Part shown: positions 8,393 to 16,434 of the stretch, one piece after another
How the letters are laid out: each line of letters starts with the position of its first letter
Position numbering within the stretch: position 1 is the first letter of the stretch
Position numbers and translations under genes: made by a program
Notes under the pieces: generated by a model
What the model saw: the letters and a program-made list of their open reading frames with translations, nothing else
The model's database searches: none
Told to the model about the DNA's origin: nothing
NCBI GenBank assembly: GCA_023953775.1
Contig: JAMLJD010000034.1
Coordinates: 1 to 43,604 of the forward strand
Length of the DNA: 43,604 bases
From: Rhizobiaceae bacterium
Lineage (GTDB): Bacteria; Pseudomonadota; Alphaproteobacteria; Rhizobiales; Rhizobiaceae
Direction of reading: 5' to 3'

Positions 8393-9340
8393 TCAGGTCC
8401 AGGGCAGCTTGTCGAGGTCGACATTGCCGCCGGTGATCACGACGCCGACGCGCTTGCCGGCGAAGATGTCGGGGTTTTTCAGGATGGTGGCGAGCGGCAC
8501 CGCGCTGGAAGGCTCCATCACGATCTTCATCCGCTTCCAGATCAGCTTCATCGCGTCGACGATGTCCTCTTCCGACGCAGTGAGGATATCGTTCACATGG
8601 GCCTTCACGAAGTGCCAGGTCAGGTCCTTCAGCGGCACCTTCAGCCCGTCGGCGACCGTCTCCGGCGCATCGTCGGCTATGATGTGCCCGGCCTTGAAGC
8701 TGCGCATGGCGTCGTCTGCCTGTTCTGGCTCGGCCGCGTAGATTTTCACCTTCGGCGCCAGCGTCGAGAGCGTCAGGCACGTGCCGGAAACCATGCCGCC
8801 GCCGCCGATGGGCGCGATCACGGCATCGAGTTCGCCAAGGTCCTCGATCATCTCCTTCGAGCAGGTGCCCTGCCCGGCGATAACGCGGTGGTCGTTGTAG
8901 GGATGAACGAATTCCGCGCCGGTTTCGGCGACCACTTCGGCGAATACCGCCTCGCGGCTCGTCGTCGAGGGTTCACACTCGACCACCCGCGCCCCATAGC
9001 CGCGCACGGCATCCTTCTTGGCCTGCGGCGCCGTGCGCGGCATCACAACGGTACAAGGGATCCCGCGCCGCCCCGCGGCATAGGAAAGACAGGTTCCGTG
9101 ATTGCCGCTCGAATGGGTCGCTACCCCCTTCGCGGCCTGCTCGTCGGTGAGGCCGAACACCGCATTGGACGCGCCGCGCGCCTTGAACGCGCCGCCCTTC
9201 TGGAAGTTCTCGCATTTGAAGAACAGCTCTGCGCCCGAAAGCGCGTTCAGCATGCGCGAGGTCAGCACCGGCGTCCGGTGAACATGCGGCGCGATACGCT
9301 GATGCGCGGCAACCACGTCGTCAAAGGTCGGTATGATCAT
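8393..9340 (-). CDS. bhcB: Beta-hydroxyaspartate dehydratase (serine racemase-like PLP ammonia-lyase/dehydratase)
   Basis: A 315-residue fold-type II PLP enzyme of the serine/threonine dehydratase and serine racemase group. In the cycle it removes water from beta-hydroxyaspartate to give iminosuccinate. The PLP lysine lies in GGAFKARGASN, the substrate loop is SSGNHGT, and the glycine-rich phosphate cup is PIGGGGMVSG. Start: ATG at 9340, nine bases after the bhcA stop, with GAGG overlapping the end of bhcA. Without context, threonine dehydratase or hydroxyaspartate ammonia-lyase would be alternatives; the gene order makes BhcB much more likely. Confidence 0.9.
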   Translation of the reverse strand: MIIPTFDDVVAAHQRIAPHVHRTPVLTSRMLNALSGAELFFKCENFQKGGAFKARGASNAVFGLTDEQAAKGVATHSSGNHGTCLSYAAGRRGIPCTVVMPRTAPQAKKDAVRGYGARVVECEPSTTSREAVFAEVVAETGAEFVHPYNDHRVIAGQGTCSKEMIEDLGELDAVIAPIGGGGMVSGTCLTLSTLAPKVKIYAAEPEQADDAMRSFKAGHIIADDAPETVADGLKVPLKDLTWHFVKAHVNDILTASEEDIVDAMKLIWKRMKIVMEPSSAVPLATILKNPDIFAGKRVGVVITGGNVDLDKLPWT

Positions 9341-9349
9341 CAGTGGCCC

Positions 9350-10546
9350 TCAGGCAGCTGCGTTCAACAGGGTGGTAACGCCGGCGGTCGCGCTATAGTG
9401 CTCCTGCGCGGCCGCGACGCCAGATCCCAGTCTAACGGGATAGCCGAGGTCGGCCATGACCATTTCGGCCGTCGCGATGCCCGACAGCGCCATGACGTCC
9501 GTCATCGACCCCAGATGGCCGATGCGAAAGACCTTGCCCGCCACCTCGCCGAGGCCGACGCCAAAGGCGACGCCATATTTGCGGGCAGCGTGGGTAACGA
9601 TCTTGCCGCCATCGAATCCGGCCGGAACCACGACCGCGCTCACCGTGTCGGACTGGAGCGCCGGGCTTTTCGCGCACAGCGACAGCCCCCATGCTCCGAC
9701 GGCCTTGCGGATGCCGTCGGCGATCCGCCGGTGGCGCGCGAAGACGTTGTCCAGACCTTCGGATTCCAGCATCCCGATCGATATGCTGAGCCCGCGGATC
9801 AGATTCACCGGCGGCGTGTAGGGAAAACCGCCGCTCGCATTGCTCTTCATCATGTCGCGAATGTCGAAGAAGCAGCGGGGCGAACGGGCGGAAGCCATGG
9901 CCTCGACCGCCTTCGGGCTCATGGCCAACACGGCAAGCCCGGCCGGCAGCATGAAGCCCTTCTGCGACCCGGTGATGGCGATGTCGACTCCCCATTCGTC
10001 CATGCGGAAATCCATCGACGCGATCGACGAGACCCCGTCGACGAACAGCATCGCCGGATGGCCGGCGGCATCGAGCGCGCGGCGGACAGCGGCGATGTCG
10101 CTCTTCACGCCCGTCGCCGTCTCATTGTGGCAGACCAGCACGGCCTTGATGCGGTGGCCGGTATCGGCGCGCAGAGCCTTCTCGAAGGCTTCGGCCGGAG
10201 CTCCCTCGCCCCACGGCGTCTCGATCGTCTCGACGTCGAAGCCGTGACGCTTGCACAGGTCGATCCAGCGATGCGAGAACATGCCGTAGCGCGCCGCGAG
10301 CACGCGATCGCCAGGAGACAGCGTATTGGTCACCACCGCTTCCCATGCGCCGGTTCCCGTCGACGGAAACAGCACGATCTCCGCATCCGACGACCTGACG
10401 ACGCGCTTCACGCCAGCCAGCGCGGGCGCGAACATCTCGGCGAAATCGGCCGAGCGATGGTCTATGGACGGATAGTCGACCGCCCTGCGCAGTTCCTCGG
10501 GAATGTTCGTCGGTCCCGGGATGAAAATGGGGTTCTGATTGGACAT
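9350..10546 (-). CDS. bhcA: Aspartate-glyoxylate aminotransferase (class V, AGXT-like)
   Basis: A 398-residue class V aminotransferase of the alanine/serine-glyoxylate group. In the cycle it transfers the amino group of aspartate to glyoxylate, giving oxaloacetate and glycine. The opening is FIPGPTNIPEELR, the pocket STGTGAWEA, and the PLP lysine is in TGSQKGFMLPAGL. It is the promoter-proximal gene of a compact four-gene operon and has the best ribosome site in it (GGAGGTGA before the ATG at 10546). It could be named serine-glyoxylate aminotransferase from sequence alone, but bhcB, bhcC and bhcD follow directly. Confidence 0.9.
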   Translation of the reverse strand: MSNQNPIFIPGPTNIPEELRRAVDYPSIDHRSADFAEMFAPALAGVKRVVRSSDAEIVLFPSTGTGAWEAVVTNTLSPGDRVLAARYGMFSHRWIDLCKRHGFDVETIETPWGEGAPAEAFEKALRADTGHRIKAVLVCHNETATGVKSDIAAVRRALDAAGHPAMLFVDGVSSIASMDFRMDEWGVDIAITGSQKGFMLPAGLAVLAMSPKAVEAMASARSPRCFFDIRDMMKSNASGGFPYTPPVNLIRGLSISIGMLESEGLDNVFARHRRIADGIRKAVGAWGLSLCAKSPALQSDTVSAVVVPAGFDGGKIVTHAARKYGVAFGVGLGEVAGKVFRIGHLGSMTDVMALSGIATAEMVMADLGYPVRLGSGVAAAQEHYSATAGVTTLLNAAA

Positions 10547-10752
10547 GCGTCACCTCCACGGCCTCGCGGCCTGATCGTCGCCGGCGATACTATCGGTCGC
10601 CTTCGCGGCGTGCAATTTTTTTGAAAAAAATTTTCATAATGATCTGAAAATAGGTAGAGCATTGTTTCAAATACAGAAAAACAATTTCATCGCCCGCGCC
10701 TGATCGCGCGCGCACTGCCGCAGCGCAGCCGGCAGACACCTCGCGGGAAGAC
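10547..10752 (-). promoter_or_regulatory. AT-rich leader/promoter region of the bhcABCD operon
   Basis: About 200 bp between the phn operon terminator and bhcA. Positions 10613-10690 are very AT-rich, with T/A runs near 10614-10636, unlike the flanking coding DNA. This is the expected place for the bhc promoter and for the binding site of a regulator. In characterised clusters the IclR-type BhcR is encoded next door; none is encoded here. I could not pick a convincing -35/-10 pair. Confidence 0.4.
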
Positions 10753-10779
10753 AAAAAGGCGACCGCTGTTGCGGTCGCC
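10753..10779 (-). terminator. Rho-independent terminator of the phnDCEE operon
   Basis: A perfect 9-bp stem, GGCGACCGC (10758-10766) against GCGGTCGCC (10771-10779), with a TGTT tetraloop, is followed on the minus strand by five T (10753-10757). It lies about 50 bp beyond the stop of the last phnE gene and before the bhc promoter region, so it separates the two operons. Confidence 0.85.
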
Positions 10780-10826
10780 CTACCGGACAGGGTCGGCTGT
10801 GCTCGCCAGCGCCAGCCGGCGAGCGT

Positions 10827-11666
10827 TCAGCGCATCCTTGCGATCCGCTTGCGCAGCCAGCCGGAGCCGAGTTCGGCCAAAAGGACGAGCCCGATGATGA
10901 CCAGCAGGATCGCCGCGACGCGGGTGCTTTCAAGCTGCTGGGTCGTACGCTTCAGATACCAACCCATGCCGCCGCCGCCGAAGAAGCCGACGACGGTCGC
11001 CGCCCTAAAGGCCACATCCCAGGTGTAGATGGCAATGCCGGTGAAGGCGACGCGCACCTGCGGCAGCACGGCATACTGGAAAACCTGCAGCGGGCCCGCG
11101 CCGACCGACCGCATGGCCTCGACCGGCCCCATATCGATGGCTTCCAGTTCGTCGGAGAACAGCTTGCCGGCGAAGCCGATGCAGAACACGGTGAGGGCCA
11201 GTGTACCGGCGAGCATGCCGAAGCCCAGAACGGTAACGAACAGGATCGTCCAGATCGTCTCGTGGATCGACCGGCTGCACATGATCGCAAGCCGTCCGAA
11301 CGGATAGGCGATCCGGCGGCTGATGGTGATGTTGCGGGCCGCGAGCCATGCCAGCGGGATCGAGCAGGCCACGCCGAAGAACCCGCCCAGCAGGGACATC
11401 TCCAGCGTTCGCACGACCGAATGGATGAAATCGGCATCGGTGACATAGCCCACGTCCGGAGGGAAGTAGCGTGTCGCCAGTATCTCCGCGAGGCGGGGGA
11501 ACGCGCCGAGCACCCGCGAAAGATCGATGTTGAGGAATGCTATCGACCACCCGAGGAAGGCGAGGATACCGAGGATGACGGCAAAGCGGATCGTCGACGA
11601 CGGGTGGCGGTAACGCGACCAGCTCCTGCGTGGTTCGGCGGCGGTCTCGACTGTTGCGACGGCCAT
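10827..11666 (-). CDS. phnE: Phosphonate ABC transporter permease PhnE (second copy)
   Basis: A 279-residue inner-membrane permease of the PhnE family. It has a hydrophobic segment near residues 28-48, a periplasmic stretch to about residue 85, and the BPD core behind it. The EAA-like loop (GPVEAMRSVGAGP) would contact PhnC; the SRSIHETIW stretch before it is shared with the upstream PhnE and is typical of the family. Start: ATG at 11666 with GAGGAG, 10 bp after the preceding phnE stop. Two different permease genes in a row is common in alpha-proteobacterial phosphonate operons, probably forming a heterodimeric channel. Confidence 0.9.
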   Translation of the reverse strand: MAVATVETAAEPRRSWSRYRHPSSTIRFAVILGILAFLGWSIAFLNIDLSRVLGAFPRLAEILATRYFPPDVGYVTDADFIHSVVRTLEMSLLGGFFGVACSIPLAWLAARNITISRRIAYPFGRLAIMCSRSIHETIWTILFVTVLGFGMLAGTLALTVFCIGFAGKLFSDELEAIDMGPVEAMRSVGAGPLQVFQYAVLPQVRVAFTGIAIYTWDVAFRAATVVGFFGGGGMGWYLKRTTQQLESTRVAAILLVIIGLVLLAELGSGWLRKRIARMR

Positions 11667-11676
11667 TGCGCTCTCC

Positions 11677-12504
11677 TCAGATCACGGCTTTGCGGGCGTA
11701 GTGGGAGACGATCTCGCCGATCGCGATCAGCACCAGCACGGCCAGCACCACCAGCGTCACCCCGCCGTAGTTGAACATCGCCATCTGGCGGAAGAACACG
11801 AGACCGAGCCCGCCTGCCCCGACCAGGCCCATGATCGCCGAGCGGCGGATGTTGATGTCCCATTCGAAGATGATCGTTCCGATGATGACCGGCAGGATCT
11901 GCGGCACGATGCCGTAATACATCACCTGGAACTGGTTGCCGCCGACGGCGCGGATCGCCTCGACAGGCTTGGGATCGATGTTCTCGATCGCCTCGGCGGT
12001 GATCTTGGAGATGAAGCCGATCGATCGCATGGCGACGGCGAGGATGCCGGGCAAGGCGCCGAGGCCCACGGCACCGACGAAAAGCAGCGCCCAGATGATC
12101 TCGTGGATCGAGCGCGACAGGACCATCAGGAAGCGGCCGACCGGATAGAAGAAGTATTTGCTGGGCGTCACGTTCGCCGCCCCGAACCAGGCGACGGGCA
12201 GCGACAGGACGCAGCCGAGCAGCGTGCCCAGCGTCGCCATCATCATCGTCTCGAGCGCGGGGACGAGCAGATGCGGTATCAGCGACCAGTCGATCAGGAA
12301 GAACCGTTCGATCGTGCCGGCGATCCCCAGAGCGCCGCCCATGCGCGCCCAGTCCGTGTCGACCACGATCGTGTCCCACACGCACCATCCCAGCACCGCC
12401 ATGGCTGCCGCGACGAGCAGCCAGTTGCCGATGCGGCGCTGGCGTTTGTGCGCAACCCAGGCATCGAACCCGTGTTCGGACGCGTCGGGTGCTGCGATCG
12501 CCAT
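11677..12504 (-). CDS. phnE: Phosphonate ABC transporter permease PhnE (first copy)
   Basis: A 275-residue PhnE-family permease: a first membrane segment near residues 27-47 and the BPD domain with the EAA loop (KPVEAIRAVGGNQ). The SRSIHEIIWALL motif is shared with the downstream copy, showing old duplication rather than recent copying, since the rest differs. The ATG at 12504 overlaps the phnC stop in a TGATG arrangement, implying translational coupling. Readings from earlier starts in this frame fall inside phnC and are rejected. Confidence 0.9.
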   Translation of the reverse strand: MAIAAPDASEHGFDAWVAHKRQRRIGNWLLVAAAMAVLGWCVWDTIVVDTDWARMGGALGIAGTIERFFLIDWSLIPHLLVPALETMMMATLGTLLGCVLSLPVAWFGAANVTPSKYFFYPVGRFLMVLSRSIHEIIWALLFVGAVGLGALPGILAVAMRSIGFISKITAEAIENIDPKPVEAIRAVGGNQFQVMYYGIVPQILPVIIGTIIFEWDINIRRSAIMGLVGAGGLGLVFFRQMAMFNYGGVTLVVLAVLVLIAIGEIVSHYARKAVI

Positions 12505-13256
12505 CACAGCACCTCCATCGCGTAGATCTCGTCGAGGTCGCGCTTTTGCATGCCTTTGGCCAGCCCGTCGAACTTCTTGTAGCCGTCCTGCATGCCGATG
12601 ATGCGGTTGCAGGTCTCCAGCGCAAGCTGCACGTCGTGGATGTTGCACAGGACCGGCACCTTGAACTCGTCCGCCAGTTCCCGGATCAGCCCCATGACGT
12701 CACGCGAGATCTTCGGATCGAGCGCCGAGGTCGGCTCGTCCAGGAGCAGGATCTCCGGCTTCTGCATCAGCGCGCGGGCAATACCGACGCGTTGACGCTG
12801 GCCGCCCGACAGGGCGTCTGCCCGCTTGTCGACGTGATCCTGAAGGCCGACCCGCTCCAGGAGGTGAAGCGCGCGGTCGATGTCCTCGCGGGTGAACGCC
12901 TTGAAGAACGACCGGAAAGGGCCGGTATAGCCGAGGCGGCCGGACAGGACGTTGTCCATCACCGACATCCGGTTCACCAGATTGAACTCCTGGAAGATCA
13001 TGCCGATGCGCCGCCGCAGCCGCCGGAGCTCGCCGCCCCGCAGCGCCCTCACATCCTGGCCGAACAGGACGATCTCGCCCTCGCTCGGTTCGACGAGGCG
13101 ATTGACGCAGCGGATCAGCGTCGACTTGCCGGCACCGCTCGGTCCGATGACCGCGCAGAAATCGCTGCTGTCGACGGAGAAGTTGATTCCCTTGAGAATC
13201 TGCGGGCCGCTCGATGTGTAGCTTACCTTCAGGTTGCGGACGTCGAGCACGGGCAC
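12504..13256 (-). CDS. phnC: Phosphonate ABC transporter ATP-binding protein
   Basis: A 250-residue ATPase of the PhnC family. Walker A is GPSGAGKST (38-46), the signature LSGGQRQRVGIARAL and Walker B LLLDEPTSALDP. The MIFQEFNLVNRMSV Q-loop stretch is characteristic of PhnC. Start: GTG at 13256, because GAGGAGG sits 5 bp upstream and the protein then begins directly with the ABC strand (VPVLDVRNL); the frame is open to 13496, but that part overlaps phnD. Order phnD, phnC, phnE, phnE is that of complete phosphonate importers. Confidence 0.92.
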   Translation of the reverse strand: MPVLDVRNLKVSYTSSGPQILKGINFSVDSSDFCAVIGPSGAGKSTLIRCVNRLVEPSEGEIVLFGQDVRALRGGELRRLRRRIGMIFQEFNLVNRMSVMDNVLSGRLGYTGPFRSFFKAFTREDIDRALHLLERVGLQDHVDKRADALSGGQRQRVGIARALMQKPEILLLDEPTSALDPKISRDVMGLIRELADEFKVPVLCNIHDVQLALETCNRIIGMQDGYKKFDGLAKGMQKRDLDEIYAMEVL

Positions 13257-13321
13257 CTGCTCCTCCTCGTATCTGGGAAGGCCGCGCGCAATGCGGCCTT
13301 CCACGATGCCGGCCTCGTGTT

Positions 13322-14236
13322 TCACTGACCTTCGGCCTTCTTTTCGGCTTCGACCAGCTTGCGGATGATATCGTAGTCGGAATCCTGCATGGCGACGAAT
13401 TTGGTCGACTTGATACCGTCGAAGAACGGCTTCGCATCCGGGTTTTCGTGCAATGTCAGGAACGCATCCCTGATGGCCGCCTTGATCGGCTCGCACAGAT
13501 CAGTGCGGTAGACCATCGGGTCCTGCGGGATGATTCCCGACTGCCACACCACCCGGTAGTCCTCGGTCTTCGCGAGCCCGCGGTCGATCACGTTGTCGAG
13601 GCGGTGGGTGGCAACGAACGCATCGTCGACACGCCCTTCCTTCACGGCCAGCGCGGATTGGTCATGGCCGCCTGTATAGACCACCTTAGAGAAGTACTGC
13701 TCCAGCTCGGGCCCGGTGCCGATGAGTTCGCCGAACACCATGCGCGGCATCAGATTGCCCGAGGTGCTGGCGGGATCGGCGAGGCCGACGATCGTACCCT
13801 TCAGGGATTCGATGCTGTCGAAGTCGGAATCTGCCCTGACCACCAGAACCGCCCGATATCCAGGGCCCTCCTCCTGGAAGTGCCCCTTGAGCTTGGTGTA
13901 GGTGGCAAAGACCTCGAGGTTCGGATCCTTCTCCTTGGCGAGCACGTAGGAATTCGGCAAGTGTACGCCGATATGGACCCAACCATTGACCATGCCTTCG
14001 ATGACAGACGCGTAGGAGGTCGGCATGAAGAACTCGATACTCTTGCCGGTCTTCTCCTTCAAAGCGGTCAGGAGCGGCTTGTAGATGTCGAGTTCCTGGG
14101 TGGTCTCCTCCGTCGGGATGATCGAAAAGACTAGCTGACCGGGGTCCTTGCACTCCTGTGCAAAGGCCGTCGAGGCATATGCTGCGACCGTTCCGGCGGC
14201 AGCCACCGATGCGAGTATGCGCGTTGCAGGCTTCAT
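13322..14236 (-). CDS. phnD: Phosphonate ABC transporter periplasmic binding protein
   Basis: A 304-residue periplasmic binding protein of the PhnD family. It has a signal peptide with cleavage after A-F-A near residue 26 and the PhnD-type fold: STSGNLMPRM forms part of the phosphonate pocket region, and TGGHDQSALAVKEGRVDDAF is the typical second lobe entry. Start: ATG at 14236 with GGGAGGAG. The frame continues upstream to 15058 without stop, through the alcohol dehydrogenase gene in another frame; that extension is not real. The ligand may be AEP or another alkylphosphonate; no C-P lyase genes are in the window. Confidence 0.92.
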   Translation of the reverse strand: MKPATRILASVAAAGTVAAYASTAFAQECKDPGQLVFSIIPTEETTQELDIYKPLLTALKEKTGKSIEFFMPTSYASVIEGMVNGWVHIGVHLPNSYVLAKEKDPNLEVFATYTKLKGHFQEEGPGYRAVLVVRADSDFDSIESLKGTIVGLADPASTSGNLMPRMVFGELIGTGPELEQYFSKVVYTGGHDQSALAVKEGRVDDAFVATHRLDNVIDRGLAKTEDYRVVWQSGIIPQDPMVYRTDLCEPIKAAIRDAFLTLHENPDAKPFFDGIKSTKFVAMQDSDYDIIRKLVEAEKKAEGQ

Positions 14237-14270
14237 GTCTTGCTCCTCCCTGTTGAGCGTCGATCGTAAC

Positions 14271-14298
14271 GGAGCCGGCCGCCCTGATTGCCGGCCCC
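14271..14298 (-). other. Intercistronic stem-loop between the iron alcohol dehydrogenase gene and phnD
   Basis: GGAGCCGGC (14271-14279) can pair with GCCGGCCCC (14290-14298), a 9-bp stem with one G-U pair and no following T run. Its position before phnD suggests mRNA processing or protection that favours the binding-protein message rather than termination. Confidence 0.4.
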
Positions 14299-14310
14299 GC
14301 GGAGTTCCAG

Positions 14311-15435
14311 CTAGGCGACCGCCTTGCGGCCGCCTTCCAGACCGGCTGCAGCCATCAGTTCTTCCCGGCTGCCGATGAAGTTCTGTCCGCGCTCCCCTTC
14401 GAACGCGGTCTCGATAATCGAGCGCCATTCCTGCTCGTCGATGCCGTAGCTGCGCGCGTCGGTCGAAACACCCAGCGTATCGAGCGTGGCATCCAGACGC
14501 TTCGCCGCGCCGGCGGCGTCGGTACCGAAAATCGCCCGCAGGCCCTCGTCGCAGAGCCCGCCCTGCCCGGCGACGCTCCGCACGATCATCGGCAGCGAGA
14601 ACGAACAGGCGATGCCGTGCGGCACGCCATGTCTGAGCGTGATCGGATATGACAGCGAATGGGCGATGGCGGTCTTGGTGTTGGAGAATGCGAACCCGGC
14701 AAGCGTCGCAGCGCGGGCCATGCGCTCGCGCAGCTCCGGGTTGCGCAGATCGCCGGCAAGGGCGGGCAACGTCGACAGCACGCCGCGCGCGGCCGCGACC
14801 GCGTGGGCGGCCGACACCGGATTGGCATTGCGGTTCCACAGGCTCTCGAGCGAATGCGACAGCGCGTCGAGGCCCGTCTGTATGGTCAGTTCGCGCGGCT
14901 TGCCGATCATCAGATCGGGATCGACGAGCGCGATCTCGGGATAGAGCCCGGTGTGTGCAAGCGAATACTTGCTGCCGTCGGCATTGTCCCAGACCGTTCC
15001 CCAGCAGGTGACTTCGCTGCCGGTGCCGGCGGTCGTGGGCACCGCGATCAGCGGCCACGGGGTCAGCGTTTCCGCCCCCGCCTGCTTCTTGAGATAGGCG
15101 TCCATGGCGTCGAAATCGCCACGCGCGGCCGCGAATACCTTGGCCGAGTCGATCACCGAACCGCCACCCAGCGCGACGATGACCTCAGGACCGGACGCCA
15201 GCCCGGCAAACCGTTCGGTCTGCGGTTTCAGCGCCGAAATGTCGGGGTTGGGGGCAATGTCGTCGATCACCAGAACCGGCTTGCCGGCCTTGGCTTCGAG
15301 CGCCGAGGCCAAGGCGCGGAAGTGTGGTTCGCCATAGGTAACGAGGGCATAGCTGCGGCCGCCGATTGCCTCTGCAAGGCTGGAAAATCTGCCTCGTCCG
15401 AAGCGGACGTCGACGGGATTGCAATAGGACCACAC
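14311..15435 (-). CDS. Phosphonate-associated iron-containing alcohol dehydrogenase
   Basis: A 374-residue group III Fe-dependent alcohol dehydrogenase resembling the clade found in phosphonate gene clusters (TIGR03405 type). The NAD loop is GGGSVIDSAK; metal ligands are expected in GLDALSHSLES and in the AHSL and RHGVPHG stretches. The likely role is interconversion of a phosphonate alcohol and aldehyde, for example 2-hydroxyethylphosphonate and phosphonoacetaldehyde; the substrate is inferred from context only. Start: GTG at 15435 with AGGA upstream. It heads the phnDCEE operon, 74 bp before phnD, and is divergent from a LysR gene, which may control it. Confidence 0.85.
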   Translation of the reverse strand: MWSYCNPVDVRFGRGRFSSLAEAIGGRSYALVTYGEPHFRALASALEAKAGKPVLVIDDIAPNPDISALKPQTERFAGLASGPEVIVALGGGSVIDSAKVFAAARGDFDAMDAYLKKQAGAETLTPWPLIAVPTTAGTGSEVTCWGTVWDNADGSKYSLAHTGLYPEIALVDPDLMIGKPRELTIQTGLDALSHSLESLWNRNANPVSAAHAVAAARGVLSTLPALAGDLRNPELRERMARAATLAGFAFSNTKTAIAHSLSYPITLRHGVPHGIACSFSLPMIVRSVAGQGGLCDEGLRAIFGTDAAGAAKRLDATLDTLGVSTDARSYGIDEQEWRSIIETAFEGERGQNFIGSREELMAAAGLEGGRKAVA

Positions 15436-15493
15436 GGCGGAATTCCTGACTTGATGAAGTTCGATGTGAGCAGTGTGGCGCAGCCCAAGTCCA

Positions 15494-15537
15494 TTGACTA
15501 ATTCAAATTTCCGCCGATTATCATAGGCTATGGCTAT
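15494..15537. promoter_or_regulatory. Divergent control region with two dyads, one a T-N11-A site over the LysR start codon
   Basis: The 94-bp divergent gap contains TTGA-CTAAT-TCAA (15494-15506). ATAG-GCTATGG-CTAT (15523-15537) is a perfect 4-bp dyad with the T-N11-A spacing of LysR-family sites. The second covers the ATG at 15530, and the gene has no strong Shine-Dalgarno sequence, so binding there would block its own expression. This is the usual layout of LysR autoregulation and divergent activation. Confidence 0.45.
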
Positions 15538-16396
15538 AGTTTTCGCGCATCTCCGGTCCTTTCACGCAGTGGCGGAGCACCGTGGCTTCACCAATGCGGC
15601 CGAGGCCCTGCATATCAGCCAGCCGACGGTCACGACCCAGGTCAGGGAACTGGAGGAGCGTTACGGCATCGAGCTGTTCGTGCGCCGTGGACGCCGGGTG
15701 GAATTGACCGAGACAGGCACCGCGCTGTTCGACATCAGCCGGCGCATCATGAGCCTGCACGGCGAGGCGGAGGAACTGCTGCTCAGCAGCGGACGCCTGA
15801 CCACCGGCCAGTTGCGGATCGCCGCCGTCGGCCCGTTCCATGCAACCGAGATGGTGGCGCGCTTCCTCGCCAAATACCCCTCCCTCAAGGTCAGCATGCT
15901 GCTCGGCAATTCGGACCAGACCCTGCAACGCATTCTCGAACTGGAATCCGACGTGGCGATCCTGGCGCATGTCGTCGACGATCCGCGCGTCTACTCCGTT
16001 CCCTTCAGCACCCACGAGGTGGTCGCCTTCGTCAATACCGACCACCCCTGGCACGGCCGGGATATCGTTTCGATCGAGGAGCTGGCGGATCAGCCGCTGA
16101 TCCTGCGCGAAACGGGATCGACGACGCGGCGCGCCTTTGAAGAGGCCGCCAGGCAGGCCGACGTGCCGATAAAGCCGCTTCTCGAGATCGGCAGCCGCGA
16201 GGGCGTTTGGAAGGCCGTCGAGCGGGGGCTGGGTGTCGGCGTGGTCGCCGATTTCGAGTTCGTCGCCCATCCGCGCCTGCGGACCATTCGCATCGGCGAC
16301 GGCACGATCCGGACGGAATACCGGCTGGCCTGCCTGCTGGAGCGGAAGCACTCGCCCAAGATCGAGGCCTTCATGCGCTCGAACCTCGAAGCCTGA
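15530..16396 (+). CDS. LysR-family transcriptional regulator, phosphonate-catabolism type
   Basis: A 288-residue LysR regulator with the N-terminal winged helix-turn-helix (recognition helix around HISQPTVTTQVRELEERYG, residues 27-46) and a C-terminal effector-binding domain from about residue 90. The start aligns with the family (LRSFHAVAEHRGFTNAAEAL). It resembles the LysR regulators associated with AEP catabolism (TIGR03339 type), which also fits its place between a phosphonate importer operon and a second AEP importer. Divergent from the iron alcohol dehydrogenase operon, which is its most likely target. The effector is probably a phosphonate, but this is inference. Confidence 0.88.
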   Translation: MAIVFAHLRSFHAVAEHRGFTNAAEALHISQPTVTTQVRELEERYGIELFVRRGRRVELTETGTALFDISRRIMSLHGEAEELLLSSGRLTTGQLRIAAVGPFHATEMVARFLAKYPSLKVSMLLGNSDQTLQRILELESDVAILAHVVDDPRVYSVPFSTHEVVAFVNTDHPWHGRDIVSIEELADQPLILRETGSTTRRAFEEAARQADVPIKPLLEIGSREGVWKAVERGLGVGVVADFEFVAHPRLRTIRIGDGTIRTEYRLACLLERKHSPKIEAFMRSNLEA

Positions 16397-16406
16397 CGCG
16401 TCCCGG

Positions 16407-16434
16407 CGACGGCCCGAACTGCACGGGCCGCCGT
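16407..16434. terminator. Possible bidirectional terminator between convergent genes
   Basis: An imperfect GC-rich hairpin (ACGGCCCG pairing with CGGGCC-GCCGT) lies in the 37-bp gap between the convergent LysR gene and the AEP permease gene. There is no clean T tract on either side, so termination is only suggested by position. Confidence 0.3.

Noticed and set aside
14237..15058. Apparent N-terminal extension of PhnD into the alcohol dehydrogenase gene
   Set aside because: The frame is open by chance; the extension has no domain character, while the ATG at 14236 has a strong ribosome site and starts a signal peptide.
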